This document shows, in pieces, positions 24,419 through 31,555 of a stretch of 52,015 nt of DNA. Position 1 is the first letter of the stretch; each line of letters starts with the position of its first letter. Position numbers and translations under genes: made by a program. The notes under the pieces are model-generated. The model had not been told where the DNA came from, did not search any database, and saw only the letters and a list, made by a program, of their open reading frames with translations. The DNA comes from an uncultured Eggerthellaceae bacterium (GTDB taxonomy: Bacteria > Actinomycetota > Coriobacteriia > Coriobacteriales > Eggerthellaceae), in assembly GCA_903789415.1 (NCBI GenBank), contig CAIFEG010000005.1, positions 35,314-87,328 on the forward strand. The letters are read 5' to 3'.

Positions 24419-24973
24419 TGCTCGGATGGTCTCTTCGCATGGGAGCATACGTCACTGCGGAATTACGACGTCACCACCGCGTCTTTCCGGCGTCATCCGC
24501 CGGTGACGCCACGAATAATCATAAGCAGAGCATGGCATCGTAGTTATTGCGTGCAGTTTACAAGCAACAGCATGAGACGCTCTCCCTTTGAGTGGGAGTG
24601 AGCTTAGGGCAACTCTCCCCCTGCACTTGCACACACCCAGTTCACTCAAAAAAACAGTCGGAATATGGTGTGTCGGGACGCTCTTTCACGTGTTTTCGAG
24701 TAAGGGAGAAAAAGCCGTGGGTGTAAAAAAGCGCCCAGGGACCTCTTGAAATTCAAATGTGCTTCAGGTCAGCCTCCTGAAGGAGTCCTTCCATGCCGTC
24801 GTACTCGCCCTGCGAGACTACTCCGGCGTCGAGTCTGCCAACAATGTCGTTCACAGGTTTGATGCGGAAACTCACTCACGTGCATTGCTCATCCTGTGGC
24901 TGTGGCAGCAGAGCTTCGGTATATACTTGTGGGTATCACGAATCAGACGCCCTCATCCCAAGGGAGGATCCAC
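24419..24973. other. 555-bp gap with inverted repeats and a short guaA-end core
   Basis: Contains CGTCACC/GGTGACG inverted repeats around 24470-24510 (possible transcript end of the LysR gene, no T tract) and the 10-bp core at 24590. Read on the minus strand, 24760-24860 gives NDIVGRLDAGVVSQGEYDGM and LLQEADLKHI-stop, which looks like a scrap of an old coding region of unknown family. No intact gene is supported. Confidence 0.4.
24590..24599 (+). repeat. Short guaA-end core, right-hand copy (tentative)
   Basis: GAGTGGGAGT matches the inner 10 bases of the guaA-end core, in the same orientation, and the frame into it ends P-F-E-W-E-stop. The downstream bases (AGGGCAACTCTCCCCCTGCA) loosely resemble the right arm of the two 145-bp repeats. 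A 10-base match could be chance, so this boundary is less certain than the other two. Confidence 0.4.
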
Positions 24974-25630
24974 ATGAACACCATCTGCGACTTCTGTAAA
25001 GTCCGCGCCTGCATTAAGCCCGGAGCAACCAACTTCCCCAAAGACTGCCCGAGCCTCCAGGATTACCAACCCAAAGCACGCGCTTCGTATGAGCCAGACG
25101 GCTCTGAGCATGATCTCGCACGGGCCGCCTCCGTTACCATTAAATACGGATATGGGAAGCTCACTCGAGTCGAGGAGATCATGGTCTTTGCACGCGAAAT
25201 GGGTTTTCAGAAAATCGGCGTTGCCTTTTGCATCACGCTCGCACGTGAGGCCCGCACTTTCTGCGACATACTGCGTGACAATGGTTTCACGCCCATCACG
25301 GTCATGTGCAAGAACGGAGCCATTCCCATCAGCGTGCTTGAGGAGCCCTACCTAGACGAGCTCCCCGAGGGTATGTGCTCGACAATTTGCAATCCCGTTG
25401 GCCAAGCATTCACGCTCAATGAGGAGAAGACGGAGCTCAACGTCGTGCTCGGTCTGTGCGTGGGCCATGATTCACTTTTCATCAAGCACTCCGATGCCCC
25501 GATCACCTACCTAGGGGTCAAGGATCGTGTCACGGGACATCATCCACTTACCCCGCTCTACCTGCACGAGGGCCTGTTCAAGCGCGTCCATCACGTCAAG
25601 TTTCGGGACGAAAAAAACGAAGACGAATAG
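24974..25630 (+). CDS. DUF1847 cysteine-rich protein
   Basis: About 218 residues starting MNTICDFCKVRACIKPG, after GGGAGGAT. The N-terminal Cys cluster (CDFC, CIKPG, CPSLQDY), the central GYGKLTRVEEIMVFAREMGF and IGVAFCITLAREAR, and ICNPVGQAFTLNEEKTELNV, GLCVGHDSLFIKHSDAPIT fit DUF1847, a widespread anaerobe family that probably binds a metal or Fe-S centre. No activity is established. The gene stands alone. The upstream open frame to 24896 is discarded. Confidence 0.88.
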   Translation: MNTICDFCKVRACIKPGATNFPKDCPSLQDYQPKARASYEPDGSEHDLARAASVTIKYGYGKLTRVEEIMVFAREMGFQKIGVAFCITLAREARTFCDILRDNGFTPITVMCKNGAIPISVLEEPYLDELPEGMCSTICNPVGQAFTLNEEKTELNVVLGLCVGHDSLFIKHSDAPITYLGVKDRVTGHHPLTPLYLHEGLFKRVHHVKFRDEKNEDE

Positions 25631-25929
25631 ACCTTGGTAACGCTTCATCCGAAACCCGCGAGGTAGGTGACAAGCAGATAGAGCACCGCCCTTTTGCCTC
25701 ATTCGCGCGAAACCATGCAACCTTATGGTTGCGTTCGTTGTCGCCGGTCTTATTTAGCGAATCATGAATCTTTACGATGTACCGATCAGAATTGAGGGTA
25801 ATGTCTTGATTTAGTGGCAAACAGTTCGGATATCGTCTTGCACTTATTTCATAATTGTTTTGCATGCACTTAGTTTGATAGGAGCACGGTTCAAGGCAAC
25901 ATGTATCTATTAGATGTCATAAGCAGATG
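25631..25929. other. Gap without a recognised gene
   Basis: About 300 bp between convergent genes. A small hairpin GCAACC-ttat-GGTTGC lies near 25718 without a T tract. I see no coding frame of known family. Confidence 0.4.
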
Positions 25930-26538
25930 TTATAGGCATAATGCTTTCACAAGCTCCCTACACATGCTCAATGGATGCCCCGGAAAGTGGTCGTCATAAA
26001 CTCTGTCTTCTGAATGGTTCATCAAATTACCGCGCGTATAAGACGAATCATATGGATCGTGTCGCCAATCAATCATTCGTTGTTCAAAATCGACATTTGG
26101 CTCGAATGTCCCATACACCAGTGTATCCCGTAGACCTGTTGTACCAACCTCATCAAAGTAACCTTGGACATGAATAGTTTCTTCATTGCATTGTTTTTCG
26201 AATGTCAATGTATATTGAACACCTGGTTGGTCTTCTCTAAGAGACTTCACGATGCTATAGATATAAGCGTTGCCGTTGGCCTCACCGCTTTCTACTTCAA
26301 TAAGACCTTGCAGATCATCCATAGCCTTATGAATGCCATCAATAACCTCCTTTGGAGCCCCAAAAGGCATAGCTTCGTTTTCTGCTATAGGGAACGCTAT
26401 GGCGAAGCACATAGCATTATCTGTTTTAACCATCAGAGGAACGGAGTTTTCAGGATCCTCAGGCATCGAATCTACTTTCTGATAATAGTCGGGTACTTTA
26501 ATTTCAGTTTTTCCTATCTGTATTTCCTTTGTATCCAT
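25930..26538 (-). CDS. Uncharacterised protein beside a SUKH-type immunity gene
   Basis: About 202 residues, not recognised. Visible features: MDTKEIQIGKTEIKVPDYYQ at the start, a repeated-strand region (CFAIAFPIAENEAMPFG, YIYSIVKSLRED), and a strongly patterned end with DTLVYGTFEPN, DWRHDPYD, YTRGNLMNHSE and FPGHPLSMCRELVKAL. No signal peptide or membrane segment. A TTG at 26553 is an alternative start; neither has a clear ribosome binding site. It follows the SUKH gene in the same direction, separated by two tiny frames, and may belong to the same toxin-immunity remnant. Confidence 0.7.
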   Translation of the reverse strand: MDTKEIQIGKTEIKVPDYYQKVDSMPEDPENSVPLMVKTDNAMCFAIAFPIAENEAMPFGAPKEVIDGIHKAMDDLQGLIEVESGEANGNAYIYSIVKSLREDQPGVQYTLTFEKQCNEETIHVQGYFDEVGTTGLRDTLVYGTFEPNVDFEQRMIDWRHDPYDSSYTRGNLMNHSEDRVYDDHFPGHPLSMCRELVKALCL

Positions 26539-26577
26539 GTTTGCGTTATCCAATCTGGGGGCAAATTGTCCCCAACG

Positions 26578-26729
26578 TTATTCTGAAGGTAACAGTAAGT
26601 CCGATTGACCTGCGATCATAGCCGCTTTGTCTTTAAACAGATCTGTCATCGTTTGAGCGCTTCCGCATACCCGGGGATGCTAGTCTGCGTTTCCCAGCGC
26701 TGAAACGCCGAGTCAATGACTTGCTGCAC
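26578..26729 (-). pseudogene. Two overlapping tiny frames, possible remnant of a toxin-like gene
   Basis: A GTG-started frame (26729-26646) encodes QQVIDSAFQRWETQTSIPGY and AEALKR-stop. It overlaps by ATGA with a 23-codon frame (26649-26578) reading TDLFKDKAAMIAGQSDLLLP, then SE-stop. Together they look like one C-terminal end split by a frameshift, lying between the SUKH gene and the unknown gene. They could also be genuine small proteins. No family is recognised. Confidence 0.3.
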
Positions 26730-26733
26730 GGTG

Positions 26734-27150
26734 TTACCTGTTGTCTATGGCGTTGTTAATCTTGTCTAAAAGAAAATCGTCAAAGGTCGGGGCTGTCGGC
26801 AAGATATCCCCGTCCATACTCCAAGAGACCACCGCACCTGTGTCGCAGTCGAGGCATTCCAGCCATTCGTCGCAATCTTCGATTACGACGAGGTTCTTCG
26901 GGAGTCCGTACTTACGATAGTCCAGTGTCGCCTGGAGAAAGATATTACTCCCGTCAAGGCCGATGCCGAAAATCTCAAAGCCATCGAGACCTCCATCACC
27001 GTAACGGTCAAGAAATGCAACATACTCTTCGGGCAGGGTGACTCCCAATTCTTGCTGTGCATGTGCTTTCTCTTTCTCCGTAAAGGGAGCGTGATTAAAG
27101 CTGTTCGGTCTCTGGTATGTCTCGATGAGCTCGGTGATCTTGTCGTTCAT
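26734..27150 (-). CDS. SMI1/KNR4 (SUKH) family protein, immunity-like
   Basis: The 138-residue protein has the SUKH pattern: FTEKEKAHAQQELGVTLPEEY, FLDRYGDGGLDGFEIFGIG, LVVIEDCDEWLECLDCDTGA, DILPTAPTFDDFLLDKI. Bacterial SUKH proteins commonly act as immunity proteins against polymorphic toxins. No toxin gene is present within the window, so this may be an orphan immunity gene. AGAGGT precedes the ATG. The unknown gene at 25930 follows in the same direction. Confidence 0.9.
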   Translation of the reverse strand: MNDKITELIETYQRPNSFNHAPFTEKEKAHAQQELGVTLPEEYVAFLDRYGDGGLDGFEIFGIGLDGSNIFLQATLDYRKYGLPKNLVVIEDCDEWLECLDCDTGAVVSWSMDGDILPTAPTFDDFLLDKINNAIDNR

Positions 27151-27316
27151 CGCTACCTCTTTTCAATCACCCATTGCGCGTGCCATTTCCAGAAAAATTC
27201 TGCTCTATATTTGCATCTGCCCGTTCATAAACGTGCTCAATGCTCGAGGGTAGCATGACATGAACTTATCGATCGTGCTTCCCATATCCAGGAGAAGCAT
27301 CGTGAGTTCCTGTTCT

Positions 27317-29035
27317 TTAAATCTCGATTCCGCAAGGGCCGGTACCTGTTCGATGCAGCTCGGTATCTTGTTTAGTCATCGAATAAAAACCATAGCCGCC
27401 GGCTACATTAACACAGTCAAATCCTTTCTGCGAAAGAATGCGACAAGCGATGTAGCTGCGCAGTCCCGACTGGCAGTGAACGATAAGACGCTTGTCATGA
27501 GGTAGCTCAGACAGATGATCGCGCAGTTCATCCACGGGAATATTAAGCGCTCCTTCCAGATGTCCGCGCCGGAACTCCTCGGCGGTACGTACGTCCACCA
27601 CCATGTCGTCGTCGCTCGCCGCCAACGCCTCATCCCAATGGATCTGTTTAACACGCCCCGATACTATGTTGCCAATGACGTAGCCGATCATGTTCACAGG
27701 ATCCTTGGCCGAAGAATATGGCGGTGCATACGCCAGATCGAGGTTGGCCAGGTCGTCAGCTGTCATCCGGGCACCAATAGCCGTACCCAACACGTCAATG
27801 CGTTTGTCGACACCCGCATAGCCGGCGATCTGGGCTCCGATAATGCGGCCACTGCCCTTCTCAAAGAGAACCTTAAGCGTCATATTCTCTGAACCAGGAT
27901 AATAGGTTGCGTGATTCGCCGAGGTGATGACCGTGTAATCGTAATCGATGCCTGCAGCTGCGGCACTTGTTTCGTTCAAGCCAGTCGACGCCACGGTAAG
28001 ATCAAACATCTTCATAATTTCAGAACCTTGTGAACCCTGATAAGTGCTATGGATTCCGCAGATATTATCCGCAGCGATTCTCCCCTGCTTGTTAGCTGGA
28101 CCGGCAAGAGCAATAAGATCAGGCTGACCAGTTACTCTATTATTTACCTGCACAGCATCGCCCACCGCATAGATATTCGGGTCATTCGTTTGCATGTGAG
28201 CATCGGTAACAATTGAGTCTTTGAGCCCCAGTTCAAGCCCTGCGTCAGCAGCGAGATGTGAATTAGGTGTCACGCCGATTGCGATAATGACGAGATCAGC
28301 GGAAATCGGGGCTTGTGACTTCTTAGTATCAGCATTTCGGTACGCAACCGAAAGATTAGCTCCGTCACCGTGTCGGACTATCCTTGTGAGGTCGGCCCGG
28401 CAACGCAGATTAATTCCGCCGTCACGCATAGCCTTTTGCACATAACAAGCCATATCGCCGTCAAGCGTCTTCAGTACATGGGAGGGTCGCTGCAGTACCG
28501 TAACAGAAATTCCCCGGTGAGTAAGGTTTTCAGCCGCCTCCAAGCCAATGAATCCGCCCCCTACGACCACAGCAGACTTCACGTGATTGCTGCTGAGATA
28601 ATCCGTAATGGCGAACGCATCCTCTACCGTGCGCAGCGTAAACACACCTGGAAGGTCGGTTCCTGGAACAGGAGGAAGCATCGGCCTGGCACCAGGCGCG
28701 AGTATGAGCTTATCGTAGCTTTCGGTGTATGTGAAGCCATCATCGAGACGACGTACCTCGACGGTTTTTGCCCGACGATTGATGGAGAGCGCCTCCTGCC
28801 GCACACGAACATCGATGTTGAAACGACTTTTGAAGCTTTGCGGCGTTTGCAGCGTGAGTTCACTTCGATCTGTGATAACACCACCAACGTAGTAAGGCAG
28901 CCCACAATTTGCGTACGAGACGTAACCCGTGCGCTCAATGATAGTGATCTGTGCGTTCTCATCGAGTCTACGAAGACGAGCTGCAGCAGTTGCGCCGCCG
29001 GCCACACCTCCGATAATCAACACGTTTGTAGTCAT
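27317..29035 (-). CDS. cdr: CoA-disulfide reductase/NADH oxidase with C-terminal rhodanese domain
   Basis: FAD flavoprotein of about 572 residues. The ATG at 29035 (MTTNVLIIGGVAGGATAA) follows GGGAGG; the frame runs 16 codons further without support. It has the FAD-binding GGVAGG (9-14), the single redox Cys44 in SYANCGLPYYVGG, the NAD(P)H-binding VVVGGGFIGLEAAENL, the FAD block NIYAVGDAVQV and the dimerisation domain with IGAQIAGYAGVDKRIDVL. A rhodanese domain (about 460-560) carries HCQSGLRSYIA with its catalytic Cys. Such fusions reduce CoA disulfide or persulfides and polysulfides, pointing to thiol or sulfur redox homeostasis in an anaerobe. Confidence 0.94.
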   Translation of the reverse strand: MTTNVLIIGGVAGGATAAARLRRLDENAQITIIERTGYVSYANCGLPYYVGGVITDRSELTLQTPQSFKSRFNIDVRVRQEALSINRRAKTVEVRRLDDGFTYTESYDKLILAPGARPMLPPVPGTDLPGVFTLRTVEDAFAITDYLSSNHVKSAVVVGGGFIGLEAAENLTHRGISVTVLQRPSHVLKTLDGDMACYVQKAMRDGGINLRCRADLTRIVRHGDGANLSVAYRNADTKKSQAPISADLVIIAIGVTPNSHLAADAGLELGLKDSIVTDAHMQTNDPNIYAVGDAVQVNNRVTGQPDLIALAGPANKQGRIAADNICGIHSTYQGSQGSEIMKMFDLTVASTGLNETSAAAAGIDYDYTVITSANHATYYPGSENMTLKVLFEKGSGRIIGAQIAGYAGVDKRIDVLGTAIGARMTADDLANLDLAYAPPYSSAKDPVNMIGYVIGNIVSGRVKQIHWDEALAASDDDMVVDVRTAEEFRRGHLEGALNIPVDELRDHLSELPHDKRLIVHCQSGLRSYIACRILSQKGFDCVNVAGGYGFYSMTKQDTELHRTGTGPCGIEI

Positions 29036-29120
29036 GCCTGTGTGGCCTCCCTTTTCTGCCAGAAAACTTGTTGCTCTACACAACCGCAGTTGGCACGTTG
29101 ATGGCTTTTGTGATGGCCTT

Positions 29121-29160
29121 ATCTCACATTTTTTGTGAACTTAGCCGAAAATATTCGGTC
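29121..29160. promoter_or_regulatory. Two palindromes in the CoA-disulfide reductase/nitrilase divergent gap
   Basis: TCACA-ttttt-TGTGA near 29124-29138 and CCGAA-aata-TTCGG at 29145-29158 lie between the two divergent genes. Either could be an operator. No regulator gene is adjacent, so the owner is unknown. The remainder of the gap to 29348 shows nothing else. Confidence 0.3.
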
Positions 29161-29348
29161 CATTGACCATTATGAGAAAGTTTAGGTTAATTGGCATCTT
29201 TGGTGAATACCTGGTCTATTTCACCTGATTTTTAGTGGAGTAGGAAAAGCCGTAAAATGATTGGTAAAGTCTCGACATTGTCGTCGCTTGGCGAAATAGC
29301 ACATTCCGCATGGATCACCCGCGGCAACCCGAACGAAAGGAACCCAAA

Positions 29349-30281
29349 ATGAAGGATCTCAAGGATAGCTGTAAGGTAGCCGTGGTGCAGTCGCGACCGC
29401 GTCCCTTTGATCGCGACGCATGTCTGGAAGGCGCGCTTGCTTCGATTCGCCGGGTAGCCAAAGAACGCCCAAGTGATCTTGTTGTTCTCCCGGAGCTATT
29501 GATACCGGGCTATCCGCATGGGCTAACCTTCGGGTTTGTTGTCGGCGCCCGTGAGCCAGGCAGCAAGGAACTGTGGAAACGTTACTATGACGGTTCGGTG
29601 GTCGTTGGCGGTAAAGAAACGGAAGCACTCGCCGACGCCGCGCGCGAGACCAATTCCTGGGTAAGCGTAGGTGTTTCGGAGCGCGATGCCACATCCGGCA
29701 CCCTCTACAACACCAACCTGGTGTTTGCTCCTGATGGCAAACTTGATGCCTGGCATCGCAAACTCAAGCCTACCGGTGCTGAACGGCTGGTGTGGGGAGA
29801 TGCTCAAGACCATTATTTCCCCATTTCCGAAACCCCGTGGGGTCCCATGGGAACGCTTATTTGCTGGGAGAACTACATGCCGCTCGCTCGCGTAGCCTTG
29901 TATCAAAAAGGAGTGTCAGTCTATCTAGCTCCTAATACCAATGGAAATCCCGAATGGCAGTCAACGGTGCAACACATCGCTATCGAGGGTCGCTGCTATG
30001 TGATCAACTGTGCGCCGTATTTAACGCGAGCCGACTACCCGGAGGATCTGCAGAAAAATCCCGAAGTGGCAAAGTTGCCGAAAGTCATCTATCGCGGTGG
30101 CTCAAGTATCGTCGATCCGTTCGGACATCCCGTACCGGGGGCCGAACCTTTATGGGACACCGATGGCATTCTGTATGCAACGCTCGATATGCAGCAAGTG
30201 CCGGCGTCCAAGTGGGAGTTTGACCCCATCGGGCACTATGCGCGTCCGGATGTCCTGAAGCTCGAAGTCAACGATATTTAG
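29349..30281 (+). CDS. Nitrilase (carbon-nitrogen hydrolase)
   Basis: Hydrolyses nitriles, or acts as an amidase-type relative. The catalytic triad is visible: Glu49 in LVVLPELLIPGYP, Lys138 in HRKLKPTGAERLVWG and Cys172 in GTLICWENYMPLAR, the last being the true nitrilase signature. The 310-residue length fits. The ATG at 29349 has GAAAGGA upstream; the frame opens 13 codons earlier. The substrate (arylacetonitrile, cyanide-like or other) cannot be told. It stands alone, divergent from the CoA-disulfide reductase. Confidence 0.93.
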   Translation: MKDLKDSCKVAVVQSRPRPFDRDACLEGALASIRRVAKERPSDLVVLPELLIPGYPHGLTFGFVVGAREPGSKELWKRYYDGSVVVGGKETEALADAARETNSWVSVGVSERDATSGTLYNTNLVFAPDGKLDAWHRKLKPTGAERLVWGDAQDHYFPISETPWGPMGTLICWENYMPLARVALYQKGVSVYLAPNTNGNPEWQSTVQHIAIEGRCYVINCAPYLTRADYPEDLQKNPEVAKLPKVIYRGGSSIVDPFGHPVPGAEPLWDTDGILYATLDMQQVPASKWEFDPIGHYARPDVLKLEVNDI

Positions 30282-30609
30282 TTGCACTTTCTGTCAGACG
30301 TGTGGTTGCGACATCTAGATTGGATTTAATGCTCTCACAAACCTGAAGCGCAACGATTCATTACACGACCTTACAAGAAAAATGCATCGCTCAATGATGT
30401 AACCATGACTTCTGGTCATTTTCCCTGCTCTCATCCTTGTTTTGTGTGATGCCTCATACGCTTTTAATAGCAAAACAAGATAATGTTTAAACGTGCATAG
30501 AGCGTTTATCGGTAAATCATTTCAAGTATTGAAAAAAGCTTCAAAATTCCTGACATATAATATAAAATCACGTTATCGTGATACAATATTTTTCCAGGAG
30601 AGGGAGCAA
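30282..30609. other. Gap upstream of the DUF4160/DUF2442 pair
   Basis: AT-rich 328-bp stretch. Apart from the operator-like palindrome at 30567 and possible -10 elements (TATAAT at 30556, TACAAT at 30582), nothing is recognised. Confidence 0.4.
30567..30587 (+). promoter_or_regulatory. Palindromic operator with adjacent -10 element
   Basis: ATCACG-ttat-CGTGAT (30567-30582) is a perfect 6-bp-arm palindrome whose end runs into TACAAT (30582-30587), a plausible -10. It lies about 25 bases before the DUF4160 start. Operators sitting on the promoter of the module they precede are typical of autoregulated toxin-antitoxin-like pairs. Confidence 0.5.
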
Positions 30610-30942
30610 ATGCCGGTACGAGCAAGGTTCTACGGGATAGTGATTCGTATGTATTTCCTCAGCTCCGAACATAACCCTCCTCACATACATGCCATTTACG
30701 GTGAGAATTCTGCTGCTGTCGACATTCAGACAGGTCACATAATCGATTGAAAACTTCCTACTCGTACTGCAAATATGGTTCGCAAGTGGGTTGCTCTTCA
30801 TCAATCTGAACTTCTGAAAATGTGGGAAACGCAAAAATTCACGAAGTTGGATCCTCTCGACTTAGGAGCTCGAAATGATGTTTCACATAGTGAAAGAGAT
30901 TTCTGCGCTATCCAATATGAGGCTTGCGGTTCAATTTACTAA
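30610..30942 (+). pseudogene. DUF4160 protein interrupted by an in-frame stop
   Basis: Starts MPVRARFYGIVIRMYFLSSE after AGGAGAGGGAG, and continues HNPPHIHAIYGENSAAVDIQ, the DUF4160 core with its HNPPHxH signature. A TGA at 30748-30750 falls where relatives have Gly in EGKLP; the same frame then continues KLPTRTANMVRKWVALHQSE and KMWETQKFTKLDPL, i.e. the normal rest of the domain. One point mutation (GGA to TGA) would explain it. The open frame runs on to 30942, overlapping the next gene; the domain itself ends near 30866. DUF4160 genes are usually paired with DUF2442, as here. Confidence 0.8.
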
Positions 30943-31311
30943 TGGAACAACGAAGCTGTATGACGTTAAACCCCTCGAAAAAAATTTCCAATCTTTAAAC
31001 AACTCGAAGATAAATCCCTATTCGACAGCGTGAGAGTTGATCAAGGTGGTTACGGTATTGTCTGGAATGACGACCTGGACCTTTCCTGTGATGAACTATG
31101 GGAAAAGGGCACAAAAGTTACAACTCCATTTGATGGACTCATGTCTTTTTCTGATGCAAGCAAGTTGTGGGGCTTGAGCGAATCAACGCTTCGAAAAGCC
31201 ATCTCGTATGGAAAAATCGTACCTGGAGTAGATGCCCGAAAATATGGAAAGCAATGGGTAATTAACCGAGATGCTATGACCCGAGAGTATGGCAAACCTA
31301 TTGGAATGTAG
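30875..31311 (+). pseudogene. DUF2442 protein with C-terminal helix-turn-helix, frameshifted
   Basis: From the ATG at 30875 (TAGGAG upstream) it reads MMFHIVKEISALSNMRLAVQ, FTNGTTKLYDVKPLEK, the DUF2442 N-terminus. At the A7 run 30978-30984 one A appears missing; the next frame continues PIFKQLEDKSLFDSVRVDQG, GYGIVWNDDLDLSCDELWEK, completing the domain. An added DNA-binding-like tail follows (DASKLWGLSESTLRKAISYG, KYGKQWVINRDAM). Together with the stop in the upstream DUF4160 gene this suggests decay of a toxin-antitoxin-like pair. A slippery A7 could also allow programmed frameshifting. Confidence 0.78.
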
Positions 31312-31555
31312 GCTTAACGTTTTTGAGCTTTGCCCATCTTTCTCCCTCTTCCTTTTACGTTCAAATTGTTTGTAATTCATGGAAACAAAACGAATATTCA
31401 AGATGACGCCTTGGTAACAAAAGTGGCTGGCTAGACTTAGGTGTTGGAATCAAAGACGAAGCACGTATAGGGATGCTTTGTAAAAAACCAGCAAACGTTT
31501 CAAAAATGCTGGCAAACAATATGTTTAAGCTCAAGGATGGGAATAGGAAAGCTAT
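31312..31555. other. Gap with an open, unassigned coding scrap
   Basis: One plus frame is open from about 31410 to 31590 and reads GWLDLGVGIKDEARIGMLCK, then KPANVSKMLANNMFKLKDGN, but it has no start and runs into the uracil permease gene out of frame. It may be the tail of a lost gene. A CCAGCA/TGCTGG stem lies at 31488-31512 within it. No PyrR-type attenuator is seen before the permease. Confidence 0.3.

Noticed and set aside
24759-24977. 72-codon plus-strand frame before the DUF1847 gene
   Set aside because: No similarity and no ribosome binding site; overlaps the supported DUF1847 start.
30205-30215. AGTGGGAGT in the nitrilase gene as another guaA-end core
   Set aside because: It lies within a conserved coding stretch (KWEFD) and has no flanking similarity to the other cores.
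31312-31555. PyrR-type attenuator before the uracil permease
   Set aside because: Only one short stem (31488-31512) without a T tract; no PyrR-binding loop or antiterminator pairing is seen.
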